From assembly GCA_049578505.1 (NCBI GenBank), contig JBAUMC010000014.1, positions 1 to 64,000 on the forward strand: 64,000 nucleotides of DNA, written 5' to 3'. Positions 27,119-34,952 of this stretch are shown here, piece by piece. The DNA is from JAGVPT01 sp049578505 (GTDB lineage Bacteria > Bacteroidota > Ignavibacteria > UBA10030 > UBA8401). The stretch's first letter is position 1, and each line of letters opens with the position of its first letter. Made by a program: the position numbers and the translations under genes. Below the pieces are notes generated by a model, which was given only the letters and a program-made list of their open reading frames with translations, had not been told where the DNA came from and ran no database searches.

Positions 27119-30100
27119 TTACTGCAATTCATATCTCATTGTCTGTGCGCGATCTCTGTAGAAGCCGATCGATCGAAGAGTTTCTGCCAGCGGACTTTCT
27201 GTCGGGCGAATGCCATCGCAGTATTCGACGATGATCTCGCGTTCGTTCCGGAACGAGGTTCGGAGGTTTGAAACGAATTGTTCCAACCCGGCGCGGACAA
27301 TGTCCTGTGACGATTCTGCGACGGTCGTAATTCGCGCCCCGAATCCCTCGATCCACAAAATAGGCGATCCCTTGTCGAATACGAAATAGTTGAGCGGAAG
27401 CCTTGCGATGCGGATATTCGCAGTAGTCTTCATGTTTCCGATTTCAACTCCAAGCCCATACGGATTTGCCGGATCACATGCATTAACAACAATCGGAGGA
27501 GTTCTGTTCATTGCTGATTGTTCATTGTTGGTTGTCCTTATCATCTCCACCGCTGCCGGAAGTGCAAACTGCATTCCCGACAATCCCTCCACAAAATAGC
27601 CCCGTCGAATCTCACCGCGCAATTCCATCTTTTGAAATTCAAGCGCAAGGAGAGGCCACGGCAGGAGATTTTCCTCCCGTTTTGCGATTTCTCTCGCGAC
27701 AATGCCGTAGCGCAGCAGGACCTGTTGAGCCTGCCGGGCTACTTTTTCTTCCAGCGAAGCTTTCTCTCCCAGCACCCTGCGCGTGTGAAGGAGCGACCAT
27801 CGTCCGTTCCAGCCGGGAGCTGTCCGGAGAGCTTTTCTCACGGAACTCATCGCAAAAGATTTCAGAGGATTGCGCCTCGGGTTGGTCAGGATAATCCGTT
27901 CGGAGGGGAGGGGGGAGTCACTGTTCGTTTTATAACGTTTCACGTTTAGCGCTTCGTCAACAACGTCGTTTGTAATAAGTCCGCCCCAGAACAATTCCGC
28001 GATGCCTTTGTTCAATGCCGAAAGCGAGAAGGGGGTTCCTTCGCGTATGTCTGAAAGAAACGATGCGCCGTTATGTTTTAAAAACTCGTACAGCTCTTGC
28101 CCGGTGGTTGAAATTCCTTCGAGCAATTTCTCCTTCTCCTCGATGAAACAGGCGCCGTCGCCGCTGAAAATCCATTGCGACTTTCCCGGAGAGGAGCCGG
28201 CGCAAACGATCTCCCCCTTTGTCGACAAAGCTCTGAGTACACCGGAATCGTAGTTTTTCACTCGATGAGGAAATATCTCGCTTTCCCATAATTCCGAGTG
28301 GAGCGAGTACCCTTCCATTTTTTCAAGCACGCTCAAAAGGCCGGCTTCACCCGACGCCTGAGTCGATGGATGGCGGTGCTGCCAAAGGGAAAGGAAATTT
28401 GTGAAGTCGGCGATCGATGCCGGCTTTATTTCTTTCCGGAGTATGTTGATCGATGCGCGGTGGATGCGTTCCAGGTTCGGTCTGTAGCACCATTGCATCG
28501 TCTCGTTGTCTGAAGAAAATGAACCGTGAACGATTTGCTCTTCTTCAGGAAGCGAACGAAGAATGGCCTCGCATTCAACCGTGTCGATTCCAAAACGGAG
28601 AGCGATTTGTTCAAGAGTTAACGGCGCATGCGAGCGGAGCTTTCGCGTGATCAGAAAACGAAGGCATTCATCTCGTTTCAACGGCGTGGTTTGGAATTCT
28701 TCGGGGAGTGAAGAGAGCGTATCATGGTCTACCGTCGCAACGGAGAGATACAATGGGACTTCTTCTGAAGCGATAAAAAATATTTTATTATTCATCCGCA
28801 CCGGAACAATTGTTCTCTGGTTCTCCAGCTGGTCTTTACACTGCATATCGTGCGCTGCGGACCGTTCGCTAATCTCCTCCCCGGTCAACTCGCCGATGCG
28901 GATCAGTATCTCGAGCAATTCTTCGGCTGTTCGGGCCTTTCGCGTTCCGGAAGTGAATTGCAACTGCTCTTCGATCCGGTCGACTGCGTCGGTTTTGATG
29001 ACCGTTTTGACGGCGTCGAGGTTCACGACTTCGGCAAGTAACTCTCTGTTCAGGGCCTGGTATTGATTTGAAGTATCTCCTTTCGGTTGATCTTGTTCAT
29101 ACATATAGACGGCAATGAAATCAAACAAGACAGTCGATGCAAACGGGGACGGTATTTCAGTTTGGATCGTATGAACGCCGATCGAGCCCGTCTCTATTTT
29201 GCCCATCACTTCTTTAAAGTGTTCGAAGTCGAGGACATCGTTCAAACAATCGCGGATGGTTTCGATGACAATCGGAAAGTCGTCCACTTTGCGGACGATT
29301 TGAAGCAGGTCGCCCGCCCGCAATCGCTGCAGCCAGAGGGGTGTTCGTTTTCCGATTTGAGTTTTCGGCAGCAAGAGCGCGCGTGCGGCGTTCTGTCGAA
29401 ATAGCGCGCCGAAAAGAGGGGAGAGAACCAGTTCATCCAAAATAAGTTCCTGCGCTTTTGCCGCCGTCAAACCGGAAAAGAGGTCAAGCGGGAGACGCTC
29501 AACGTCGGAACAGCGGAAAAGAATTCCGTCGTCGTTATACAGCATCTGGACCTCAGTGCCAAGGCGCTCGCGAAGCTGGTGCGACAGGACGAGTCCGAGC
29601 AAGCCATTCACTCCACGGCCAAAACATGAATGGACAACGATCCTGGGGTCGCCGATCTCGTCGCGGAATCCTTCCACCACAATTGAGCAATGCGTGGGGA
29701 GAAATCCTGTGGCCGCTTTTTGCTGGAGGATGTAATCGACGATGTTTCGAGCTCCATAAGAGTCAATGGGATAATTATCGTGAAGCCATTTGATCCCGTC
29801 GGTATCGCCGGATGACAGTTCTTCCAGGAATTTCCCGACCCGTTCTCCAAGCTCGAACGTTCGGCCTATTCCTTCTCCGCGCCAGAAGGGCATGCGTGCC
29901 GGCTGACCGGGAGCAGGGGCAACGATAATTTTATTTGCGTCGATGTCGAGCATCTTCCAGACATTCGAACCGAGGATGAACGTGTCACCGGCACGGCTCT
30001 CGTAGATAAACTCCTCGTCAACCTCGCCGATTTTCGTCGTCAGGTCTTCAAGGTAAACGGCGAAGTACCCCCGGTCTGGAATCGTTCCAGCATTCGTGAT

Positions 30101-31696
30101 TGCAAGGTGCGCTGAGCCCGGGAGTGCCGACAACGAGTTGTGGATTTTATCCCACGAAATACGGGGGCGCAGTTCGCGGAAGGCCTCATTCGTGTACCGT
30201 CCCGCCAGCATCTGCACAACGCTCATGAATATTTTTTTTGAAAGGGAGTGGTAGCAGAACGACTGCCTGACGAGCTCGAACAATTTGTCTGCATCCCAAT
30301 CCTCAACGCTAACCATCGAGACGATATGTTGAGCAAGGACGTCGAGGCAATCGTGCGGAACGTGCGTTTCTTCGATCGCATGTTCTTCCATGGCGCCGGC
30401 GACGACGGTGGATTCGATCAGGTCTTCGCGATGGGTCACATAGATGCGGCCTTTGCTCGTCGCGCTCACTAAATGCCCCGAGCGACCGACGCGCTGCAAC
30501 CCGCGGGCGATCCCTTTCGGCGATTGAATTTGAAGGACAAGGTCGATGCTGCCGATATCGATGCCGAGTTCCAGAGCCGATGTAGCAACAAGCACACGGA
30601 GTTTTCCCTGCTTCAAATCGGATTCCATTTGTTCGCGTGCCGTCCGGGACATGCTTCCGTGGTACGCCTGCACATAAATGTCAGGAATGCGTGCCGGAGG
30701 CGCGGGGCGTGTTGAAGAATAAGGGACAGCATAGTCGTTAAAAGTATGTTCCTGTTCTCCGAGAAGTTCGTTCAATTTGGCGGCGACCCGTTCGGCAAGG
30801 CGCCGGTTGTTGACAAATATGAGCGTCGTAGTGTGTTTGTAGATGGCGTCGATCAGCCGCGGGAAGATCAGCGCCCATATACTGTCGGTGGGCAGGTCGG
30901 AAAAATCCTGAGCTACGCATGTCACCTGCAAGTCCATTTTCTTTTTGTATCCGGCGTCGATAATTGCAACCGGCCGCGGGATCAGCTTCCCGTTGCGCCA
31001 TTCCTGACCGCCGAGAAAGCGTGCAATCGTTTCCAACGGCCGCTGTGTTGCGGAGAGACCGATGCGCACAAAAGTATGCGCTGCCGCGTTTTCGAGCCGC
31101 TCAAGCGAAAGAGATAAATGAACTCCCCGTTTATTTCCGCTGATCGAGTGAATCTCATCAAGGATGACGTAGCGAACCGGTGCGAAAATTTTTCTCGCCT
31201 TCTGCGAAGAGAGCATAAGATAGAGAGATTCCGGTGTTGTGATGAGAATGTCGGGAGGATGCTTCAGGATTGCCGCCCGCTCGGCCTGCGTTGTATCGCC
31301 GGTGCGCACGGCGCTCCTGAGTTTTGTGAAATGGATCCCCTGCGCAATTGCCTCCTCGTGAATTCCTTTCAGTGGAAGTTCGAGATTGCGGTGGATATCG
31401 TTGTTGAGCGCCTTGAGAGGCGAGATATAGAGAACGCGAACGCCGATTTTGAGATCGTTGGCATCGGTCCGCTTAGCGGATGCGGACTCTATATTTTCTT
31501 CCACCAAATGATTGATGCACCAGAGAAATGCAGAAAGAGTTTTTCCGGAGCCGGTCGGAGCGACGATGAGCGTGTTGTTTCCTGCTGCGATCGACGGCCA
31601 TCCGAGACGCTGCGGCGGACTCGGTTCGCCGAATGTTCTTTCGAACCACGAACGGACAACGGGATGGAACGCCGATAGAGCGTCTGAATTTTCCAT
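27119..31696 (-). CDS. lhr: Large ATP-dependent helicase Lhr
   Basis: A 1525-residue superfamily 2 helicase, full length compared with E. coli Lhr (about 1540). Walker A APTGSGKT is at 46-53 and the DExH box DEIH at 180-183. Two RecA domains are followed by the Lhr winged helix and DEAD-associated region (to about residue 870), and then a long C-terminal extension like that of bacterial 'long' Lhr. Lhr translocates 3'-5' on single-stranded DNA and is linked to DNA repair. First gene of a minus-strand run with the Kir channel and NYN protein. No frameshift is seen. Confidence 0.95.
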   Translation of the reverse strand: MENSDALSAFHPVVRSWFERTFGEPSPPQRLGWPSIAAGNNTLIVAPTGSGKTLSAFLWCINHLVEENIESASAKRTDANDLKIGVRVLYISPLKALNNDIHRNLELPLKGIHEEAIAQGIHFTKLRSAVRTGDTTQAERAAILKHPPDILITTPESLYLMLSSQKARKIFAPVRYVILDEIHSISGNKRGVHLSLSLERLENAAAHTFVRIGLSATQRPLETIARFLGGQEWRNGKLIPRPVAIIDAGYKKKMDLQVTCVAQDFSDLPTDSIWALIFPRLIDAIYKHTTTLIFVNNRRLAERVAAKLNELLGEQEHTFNDYAVPYSSTRPAPPARIPDIYVQAYHGSMSRTAREQMESDLKQGKLRVLVATSALELGIDIGSIDLVLQIQSPKGIARGLQRVGRSGHLVSATSKGRIYVTHREDLIESTVVAGAMEEHAIEETHVPHDCLDVLAQHIVSMVSVEDWDADKLFELVRQSFCYHSLSKKIFMSVVQMLAGRYTNEAFRELRPRISWDKIHNSLSALPGSAHLAITNAGTIPDRGYFAVYLEDLTTKIGEVDEEFIYESRAGDTFILGSNVWKMLDIDANKIIVAPAPGQPARMPFWRGEGIGRTFELGERVGKFLEELSSGDTDGIKWLHDNYPIDSYGARNIVDYILQQKAATGFLPTHCSIVVEGFRDEIGDPRIVVHSCFGRGVNGLLGLVLSHQLRERLGTEVQMLYNDDGILFRCSDVERLPLDLFSGLTAAKAQELILDELVLSPLFGALFRQNAARALLLPKTQIGKRTPLWLQRLRAGDLLQIVRKVDDFPIVIETIRDCLNDVLDFEHFKEVMGKIETGSIGVHTIQTEIPSPFASTVLFDFIAVYMYEQDQPKGDTSNQYQALNRELLAEVVNLDAVKTVIKTDAVDRIEEQLQFTSGTRKARTAEELLEILIRIGELTGEEISERSAAHDMQCKDQLENQRTIVPVRMNNKIFFIASEEVPLYLSVATVDHDTLSSLPEEFQTTPLKRDECLRFLITRKLRSHAPLTLEQIALRFGIDTVECEAILRSLPEEEQIVHGSFSSDNETMQWCYRPNLERIHRASINILRKEIKPASIADFTNFLSLWQHRHPSTQASGEAGLLSVLEKMEGYSLHSELWESEIFPHRVKNYDSGVLRALSTKGEIVCAGSSPGKSQWIFSGDGACFIEEKEKLLEGISTTGQELYEFLKHNGASFLSDIREGTPFSLSALNKGIAELFWGGLITNDVVDEALNVKRYKTNSDSPLPSERIILTNPRRNPLKSFAMSSVRKALRTAPGWNGRWSLLHTRRVLGEKASLEEKVARQAQQVLLRYGIVAREIAKREENLLPWPLLALEFQKMELRGEIRRGYFVEGLSGMQFALPAAVEMIRTTNNEQSAMNRTPPIVVNACDPANPYGLGVEIGNMKTTANIRIARLPLNYFVFDKGSPILWIEGFGARITTVAESSQDIVRAGLEQFVSNLRTSFRNEREIIVEYCDGIRPTESPLAETLRSIGFYRDRAQTMRYELQ

Positions 31697-31752
31697 ACCA
31701 TAAAAGTAAGTAATGGCGATCGGAAGGGCAAGAAGAGTGTCTCAGTTCGGGG

Positions 31753-31831
31753 AGCTATCGGACACCTGTAAAAGTGGACTTGACAAATAATTCAACTTAT
31801 CCTGATTTCTTGAGGGAGGTGTCCGATAGCT
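31753..31831. repeat. 79-bp element with perfect 15-bp inverted ends
   Basis: AGCTATCGGACACCT at 31753-31767 is repeated exactly inverted at 31817-31831; the right arm runs into the stop codon of the hybrid kinase gene. Just left of it (31736-31747) AGTGTCTCAGTT matches the terminal repeat of the four-hairpin element at 43198. It may be a terminator of the kinase gene or a small mobile-element footprint. Confidence 0.6.
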
Positions 31832-32939
31832 ATACATCACCGCCGGATCCTGCTGCCAGCGGCAAACGGACGGTGACAGACGTTCCGTTCCCATAGTCGC
31901 TTTGGATACTGAGCGATCCCCCGTGCATCTCGATTAACTGCTTGGCGACCGTGAGTCCGAGGCCGGAGCCTTGCTGCTCGTAGACTTTTCGGTTGAACTG
32001 CACGTACGCCCCTAGGCTTTCGATTTGTTCTGCGGTCATGCCTCGTCCCCTGTCGATGAACATCATGAGGAGAGCGTCCCCTTCAGTGACCGTACCGAAA
32101 TAGACCGGCGTCCCTTTTGCCGAATAGCGGAAAGCATTATCCCCGATTTCCTCAACTATTTTTGCAAAGTATTGCGCAGAGATTGCCACCGAGGCGGGTA
32201 CGAGGTGCAGGTCTAGGTCGTTGACCCTGTTGTTTTCCAGCGCTTTTTCCCGTGCAAGTTCTTCGATTGTAGTTGCGACGTCTGTGCTGCTGTGGAGAAG
32301 GAGTTCTTGTTGATGTTTGTCAAGGGGTTGCGCTCCTATCTGCGCGTAGATCAAATAATTTTCAACCAGACGGAGGAGCCGTCTTCCGTTTCTATAAATG
32401 CGCTCCGACATTTTTGCAATTTCCGCCGGCTGCAGGTTCTTATAGTCTTTGCGCATGATGTCGGCGAAACCGAGTATGCCGTTCAAGGGTGTGCGAAGTT
32501 CGTGGGGGATTGCTGTGCTCATCCGCGAGCGAAGTTCCTGCAGTTTCGTTTCAGCTTGTTCGACCATCGCGCGGTGTTTTTTGAGCCGGGCGTTGACTGC
32601 GGAGATGAGTTCGGTGGACGAAAATGGTTTCGGGAGGTAATCATCCGCACCAAGCTCCATCCCTTGCCGCATTCCTCCGCGGTCGGGATTGCTGGTGATC
32701 AGGATAAAGGGGGTCGTCGCAGTCACCGAGTCGTTTCGGATAGCGGCGAGCATTTGGTACCCGTTGACCAGTTCCATCTTGATATCGCAGATGATAAGAT
32801 CGGGGAGCGTCGTTCTAGCGAGCGCAATTCCCTCAGCCCCGTTTTTTGCGCCGGCGGCATCGAACCCGCTGGCGCGCAAAATTGCGACAGTCGTTTCCCG
32901 CAGAGAATCTTCGTCGTCGATGACGAGAATTTTTGTCAT
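31830..32939 (-). CDS. Hybrid response regulator-histidine kinase
   Basis: Reading from the ATG at 32939 (MTKILVIDDE) gives 369 residues; the longer frame upstream adds 19 residues without homology. An N-terminal receiver has acidic D8/D9, phospho-acceptor Asp52 and the Lys in LPKPF. A short coiled coil leads to a HisKA-like helix with His146 in 'IPHELRTPLNGILGFADIM' and a HATPase_c domain with 'GSGLGLTVAKQLIEMHGG'. There is no membrane segment or output domain, so it is a soluble relay protein taking phosphate or signal from elsewhere. Its 3' end overlaps a perfect inverted repeat. tRNA-Glu lies 80 bp upstream on the same strand. Confidence 0.9.
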   Translation of the reverse strand: MTKILVIDDEDSLRETTVAILRASGFDAAGAKNGAEGIALARTTLPDLIICDIKMELVNGYQMLAAIRNDSVTATTPFILITSNPDRGGMRQGMELGADDYLPKPFSSTELISAVNARLKKHRAMVEQAETKLQELRSRMSTAIPHELRTPLNGILGFADIMRKDYKNLQPAEIAKMSERIYRNGRRLLRLVENYLIYAQIGAQPLDKHQQELLLHSSTDVATTIEELAREKALENNRVNDLDLHLVPASVAISAQYFAKIVEEIGDNAFRYSAKGTPVYFGTVTEGDALLMMFIDRGRGMTAEQIESLGAYVQFNRKVYEQQGSGLGLTVAKQLIEMHGGSLSIQSDYGNGTSVTVRLPLAAGSGGDV

Positions 32940-33018
32940 GGTGAGGTACTTTGCTTGGGTGATCTCCCGGAAACAAGAACGGTGTACCATAACCAAAGTT
33001 GCACAGGAGGGATCTTAG

Positions 33019-33091
33019 TAGCGCCAACGGGAATCGAACCCGTATTTGAGCCTTGAGAGGGCTCCGTCCTGAACCGTTAGACGATGGCGCC
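33019..33091 (-). tRNA. tRNA-Glu (anticodon CTC)
   Basis: The minus strand folds as a 73-nt cloverleaf: acceptor GGCGCCA with TGGCGCT, D-arm GTCTAACGGTTCAGGAC, anticodon stem GAGCC/GGCTC around loop CTCTCAA (anticodon CTC), T-arm ACGGG-TTCGATT-CCCGT, discriminator A. The first acceptor pair is G-T. No CCA is encoded. The D-arm sequence is that of a glutamate tRNA. Confidence 0.95.
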
Positions 33092-33769
33092 GGTTCTTTT
33101 GTCGCGAAATCAGATGAATTTCGATAGATGATGTCAGGGTCGTCGGCAAAAACTATCGAAATTTTTGCTTTAGAGTCACCTTTTGGTAACCACTAAAAAG
33201 CAGCATAAGGTATTCCAATTTAGTCAATACTTAAAAGGGTTGCAAGAGAAAGTGAGCCACTTTTTTTCAACCAATTAAAAACTTTGTACCGACGCAAAAC
33301 ACTCACAACCGATCACTACATTTCGTGTATGAACAGGTAGCGAGTAGCGTTGCGATATATCCAATAAATCAGGTACAGGTTTAACATAAAAATATTCAGA
33401 ACCTGTCCAGTCCCTTCATCATTACCTGCCATGGCTTTTTGCACATTATAACGCGATTTCTTAAATCCGGCGGTGCCGGAACCGGATTCAAAGAAAAGAG
33501 CCCGCTGCAAAAAAACAGAGAGCTCTCATTATTTCTTTTTTTTCTGTACCTACCTATTTTTTCTTCTTTCTATTCTTCGGTTCCTTCTTTTCGGCCATTT
33601 TTATTTTTTTATTGGCGTTATCAGCTTTTTTGGTTCAGGAGCCGGGGCTGGAACCGGGGTGGTAGTGCAACCAGCTCCAACCGGATTTTGATGAGGTAAC
33701 CTCATATCCCGTCTCCCTGACAATGTTCTTCGCATCTGTGTACCGCCAGTCCGATAGTAACTGATTGTT
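33092..33769. other. Gene-poor gap, no supported feature
   Basis: Only short frames without ribosome-binding sites or homology are seen. One minus-strand frame ends in a proline-rich 'PVPAPAPEPKK' stretch near 33610-33670, which could be the tail of a decayed lipoprotein, but its upstream part runs into the attC-like site and has no signal peptide. Confidence 0.5.
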
Positions 33770-33886
33770 TCGCGCGTACTAAATTGTCGACGGCTGGTTC
33801 TATCAGTCCCAAAGGGATCCCTTCGGGACTTGTCGAGTGCTCTTCGCGAGGCCCCGCGCTTCCCAGTGGGGAGCGACTGGTTAGGG
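33770..33886 (-). other. attC-like recombination site C (3' half degenerate)
   Basis: On the minus strand the site begins with CCCTAACCAGTCGCTC and continues to GAACCAGCCGTCGACAATTT, sharing both blocks with sites A, B and D. Between them lies an inserted palindrome around TCCCAAAGGGATCCCTTCGG. The expected closing GTTRRRY half is not recognisable, so the site is probably truncated. It lies just downstream of the repeat-bearing membrane protein gene, as expected for a cassette. Confidence 0.6.
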
Positions 33887-33965
33887 CGCAAGCTTTGAGA
33901 ACCAATGATTTTTTTTGATTCCAAATGGCTTAACAATATCTAGACAACGTATAATGCGAAATAGC

Positions 33966-34736
33966 TTATTTTGATTTACCTTGCTTTTGTTCATTGAATA
34001 TGTTGCTTCCCTTATAGATATCACCATTCTTATCGACTCTTCCTATTTTTTCTTCATTAAACCAATTTGTTCCTTTATGCAATGTCCCATCTTTTTCTAT
34101 GTGGCCGATTTTTTCTTCAGTAACGACATTAGTCCCTTCATAAATATCTCCATCGTTGTCAATTCTACCGATTTTTTCTTCGTTAACCCAATTTGTTCCT
34201 TTATAGATGTTTCCGTCTTTATCAACCCTCCCTTGTAATTCTTCATTGAACCAATTCGTTCCTGAATAAATTCTCTTTCCTTTTAATCCAACACTATTGA
34301 GCACATTCTTTTGCACTTCACTGCGATCTTTAGAATCGTCATTATTAGGATTAGTTAGCTTGTCATATATAATGAACGCAATTCCTATCAATGCAATGAT
34401 TGCTATTATAATTACGAACGTTATAAAGAGATAAAGGAATAAACCACCCAGATAAATGTATAAAGCTATTCTAAGGCCAGATTTTATTCCAGAATGAGAA
34501 ATATTGCTTGTCCAATCTCTAATCTTAAGTGCAAGCCACAAAAAAGGACGCGTCAAGAATCTATTTAATTTACCACTATACGGTGTTATTAATTGTTTAC
34601 GATAGGACAACCAAGTTTGGAATTTCTCTACACTATTGTCTATCGTTGGCTTGTTTAATAAAGCGATAATAATTCCAATTATAATCGGTCCTAAATATTT
34701 TAATCCTAACATACTATAATACATTAGATATGGCAT
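33966..34736 (-). CDS. Cassette-borne membrane protein with five C-terminal repeats
   Basis: A 256-residue protein. The N-terminus has a hydrophobic helix (about 8-28) and a strong helix pair near 90-130, so it is membrane-bound. Residues about 150-250 consist of five about 21-residue repeats with the pattern G-x-I/V-D/E-K/N-D/N-G-x-I-Y-K-G-T-N-W/V-x-N/T-E-E-K-I. They resemble MORN-like or other short beta-hairpin repeats that build a solenoid. A perfect AGGAGG lies 5 bp before the ATG. The gene is AT-rich and alone in its cassette. Function is unknown; a solenoid displayed at the membrane is the most that can be said. Confidence 0.75.
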   Translation of the reverse strand: MPYLMYYSMLGLKYLGPIIIGIIIALLNKPTIDNSVEKFQTWLSYRKQLITPYSGKLNRFLTRPFLWLALKIRDWTSNISHSGIKSGLRIALYIYLGGLFLYLFITFVIIIAIIALIGIAFIIYDKLTNPNNDDSKDRSEVQKNVLNSVGLKGKRIYSGTNWFNEELQGRVDKDGNIYKGTNWVNEEKIGRIDNDGDIYEGTNVVTEEKIGHIEKDGTLHKGTNWFNEEKIGRVDKNGDIYKGSNIFNEQKQGKSK

Positions 34737-34799
34737 GCTATCCTCCTTAGAAAAAATTTTGCTATTGTTTATTAAAGATGTCTTGCAAGAAAGCTTGCG

Positions 34800-34952
34800 C
34801 CCTAACGGACCGGAGCTAAGCTGCGGCGGCGAACAGCCGCCGCCATGTAGTTCGTTGCGCGGTCGTTCCAGTCAGATGCTCCTAAGTCCGTCCCACACCG
34901 CGCGGTCAAATCGTCGACGGCTGGTTCCGTCGGCTTGAGCGACTGGTTAGAA
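34800..34952 (-). other. attC-like recombination site B (best preserved)
   Basis: The minus strand reads TTCTAACCAGTCGCTCAAGC, then CGACGGAACCAGCCGTCGAC, a variable middle with a GGCGGCGG hairpin, and ends CAGCTTAGCTCCGGTCCGTTAGGGC. This matches the integron plan of R'' (YYYAAC), L'' (CAAGCCGA), L' (GCTTAGCTC) and R' (GTTAGG), with the extra base that gives strand polarity. At about 153 bp it is within the range of long attC sites. It separates the T9SS cassette from the next one. Confidence 0.78.

Larger units (their letters stand above)
33770..34805 (-). mobile_element. Gene cassette carrying the repeat-bearing membrane protein
   Basis: On the minus strand the cassette starts TTAGGGCGCAAGC next to site B and ends at site C. 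Its ends are complementary over 16 bp: GTTAGGGCGCAAGCTT at 33880-33895 and its exact inverse at 34791-34806. Such matching of the cassette start with the first box of its own attC is what integron cassettes show. One gene fills it, in the usual orientation with attC downstream, and its AT content is clearly higher than the flanking DNA. Confidence 0.65.

Noticed and set aside
33601..33936. Possible small lipoprotein with a proline-rich tail
   Set aside because: No hydrophobic signal sequence precedes the cysteine and the frame runs through an attC-like site.
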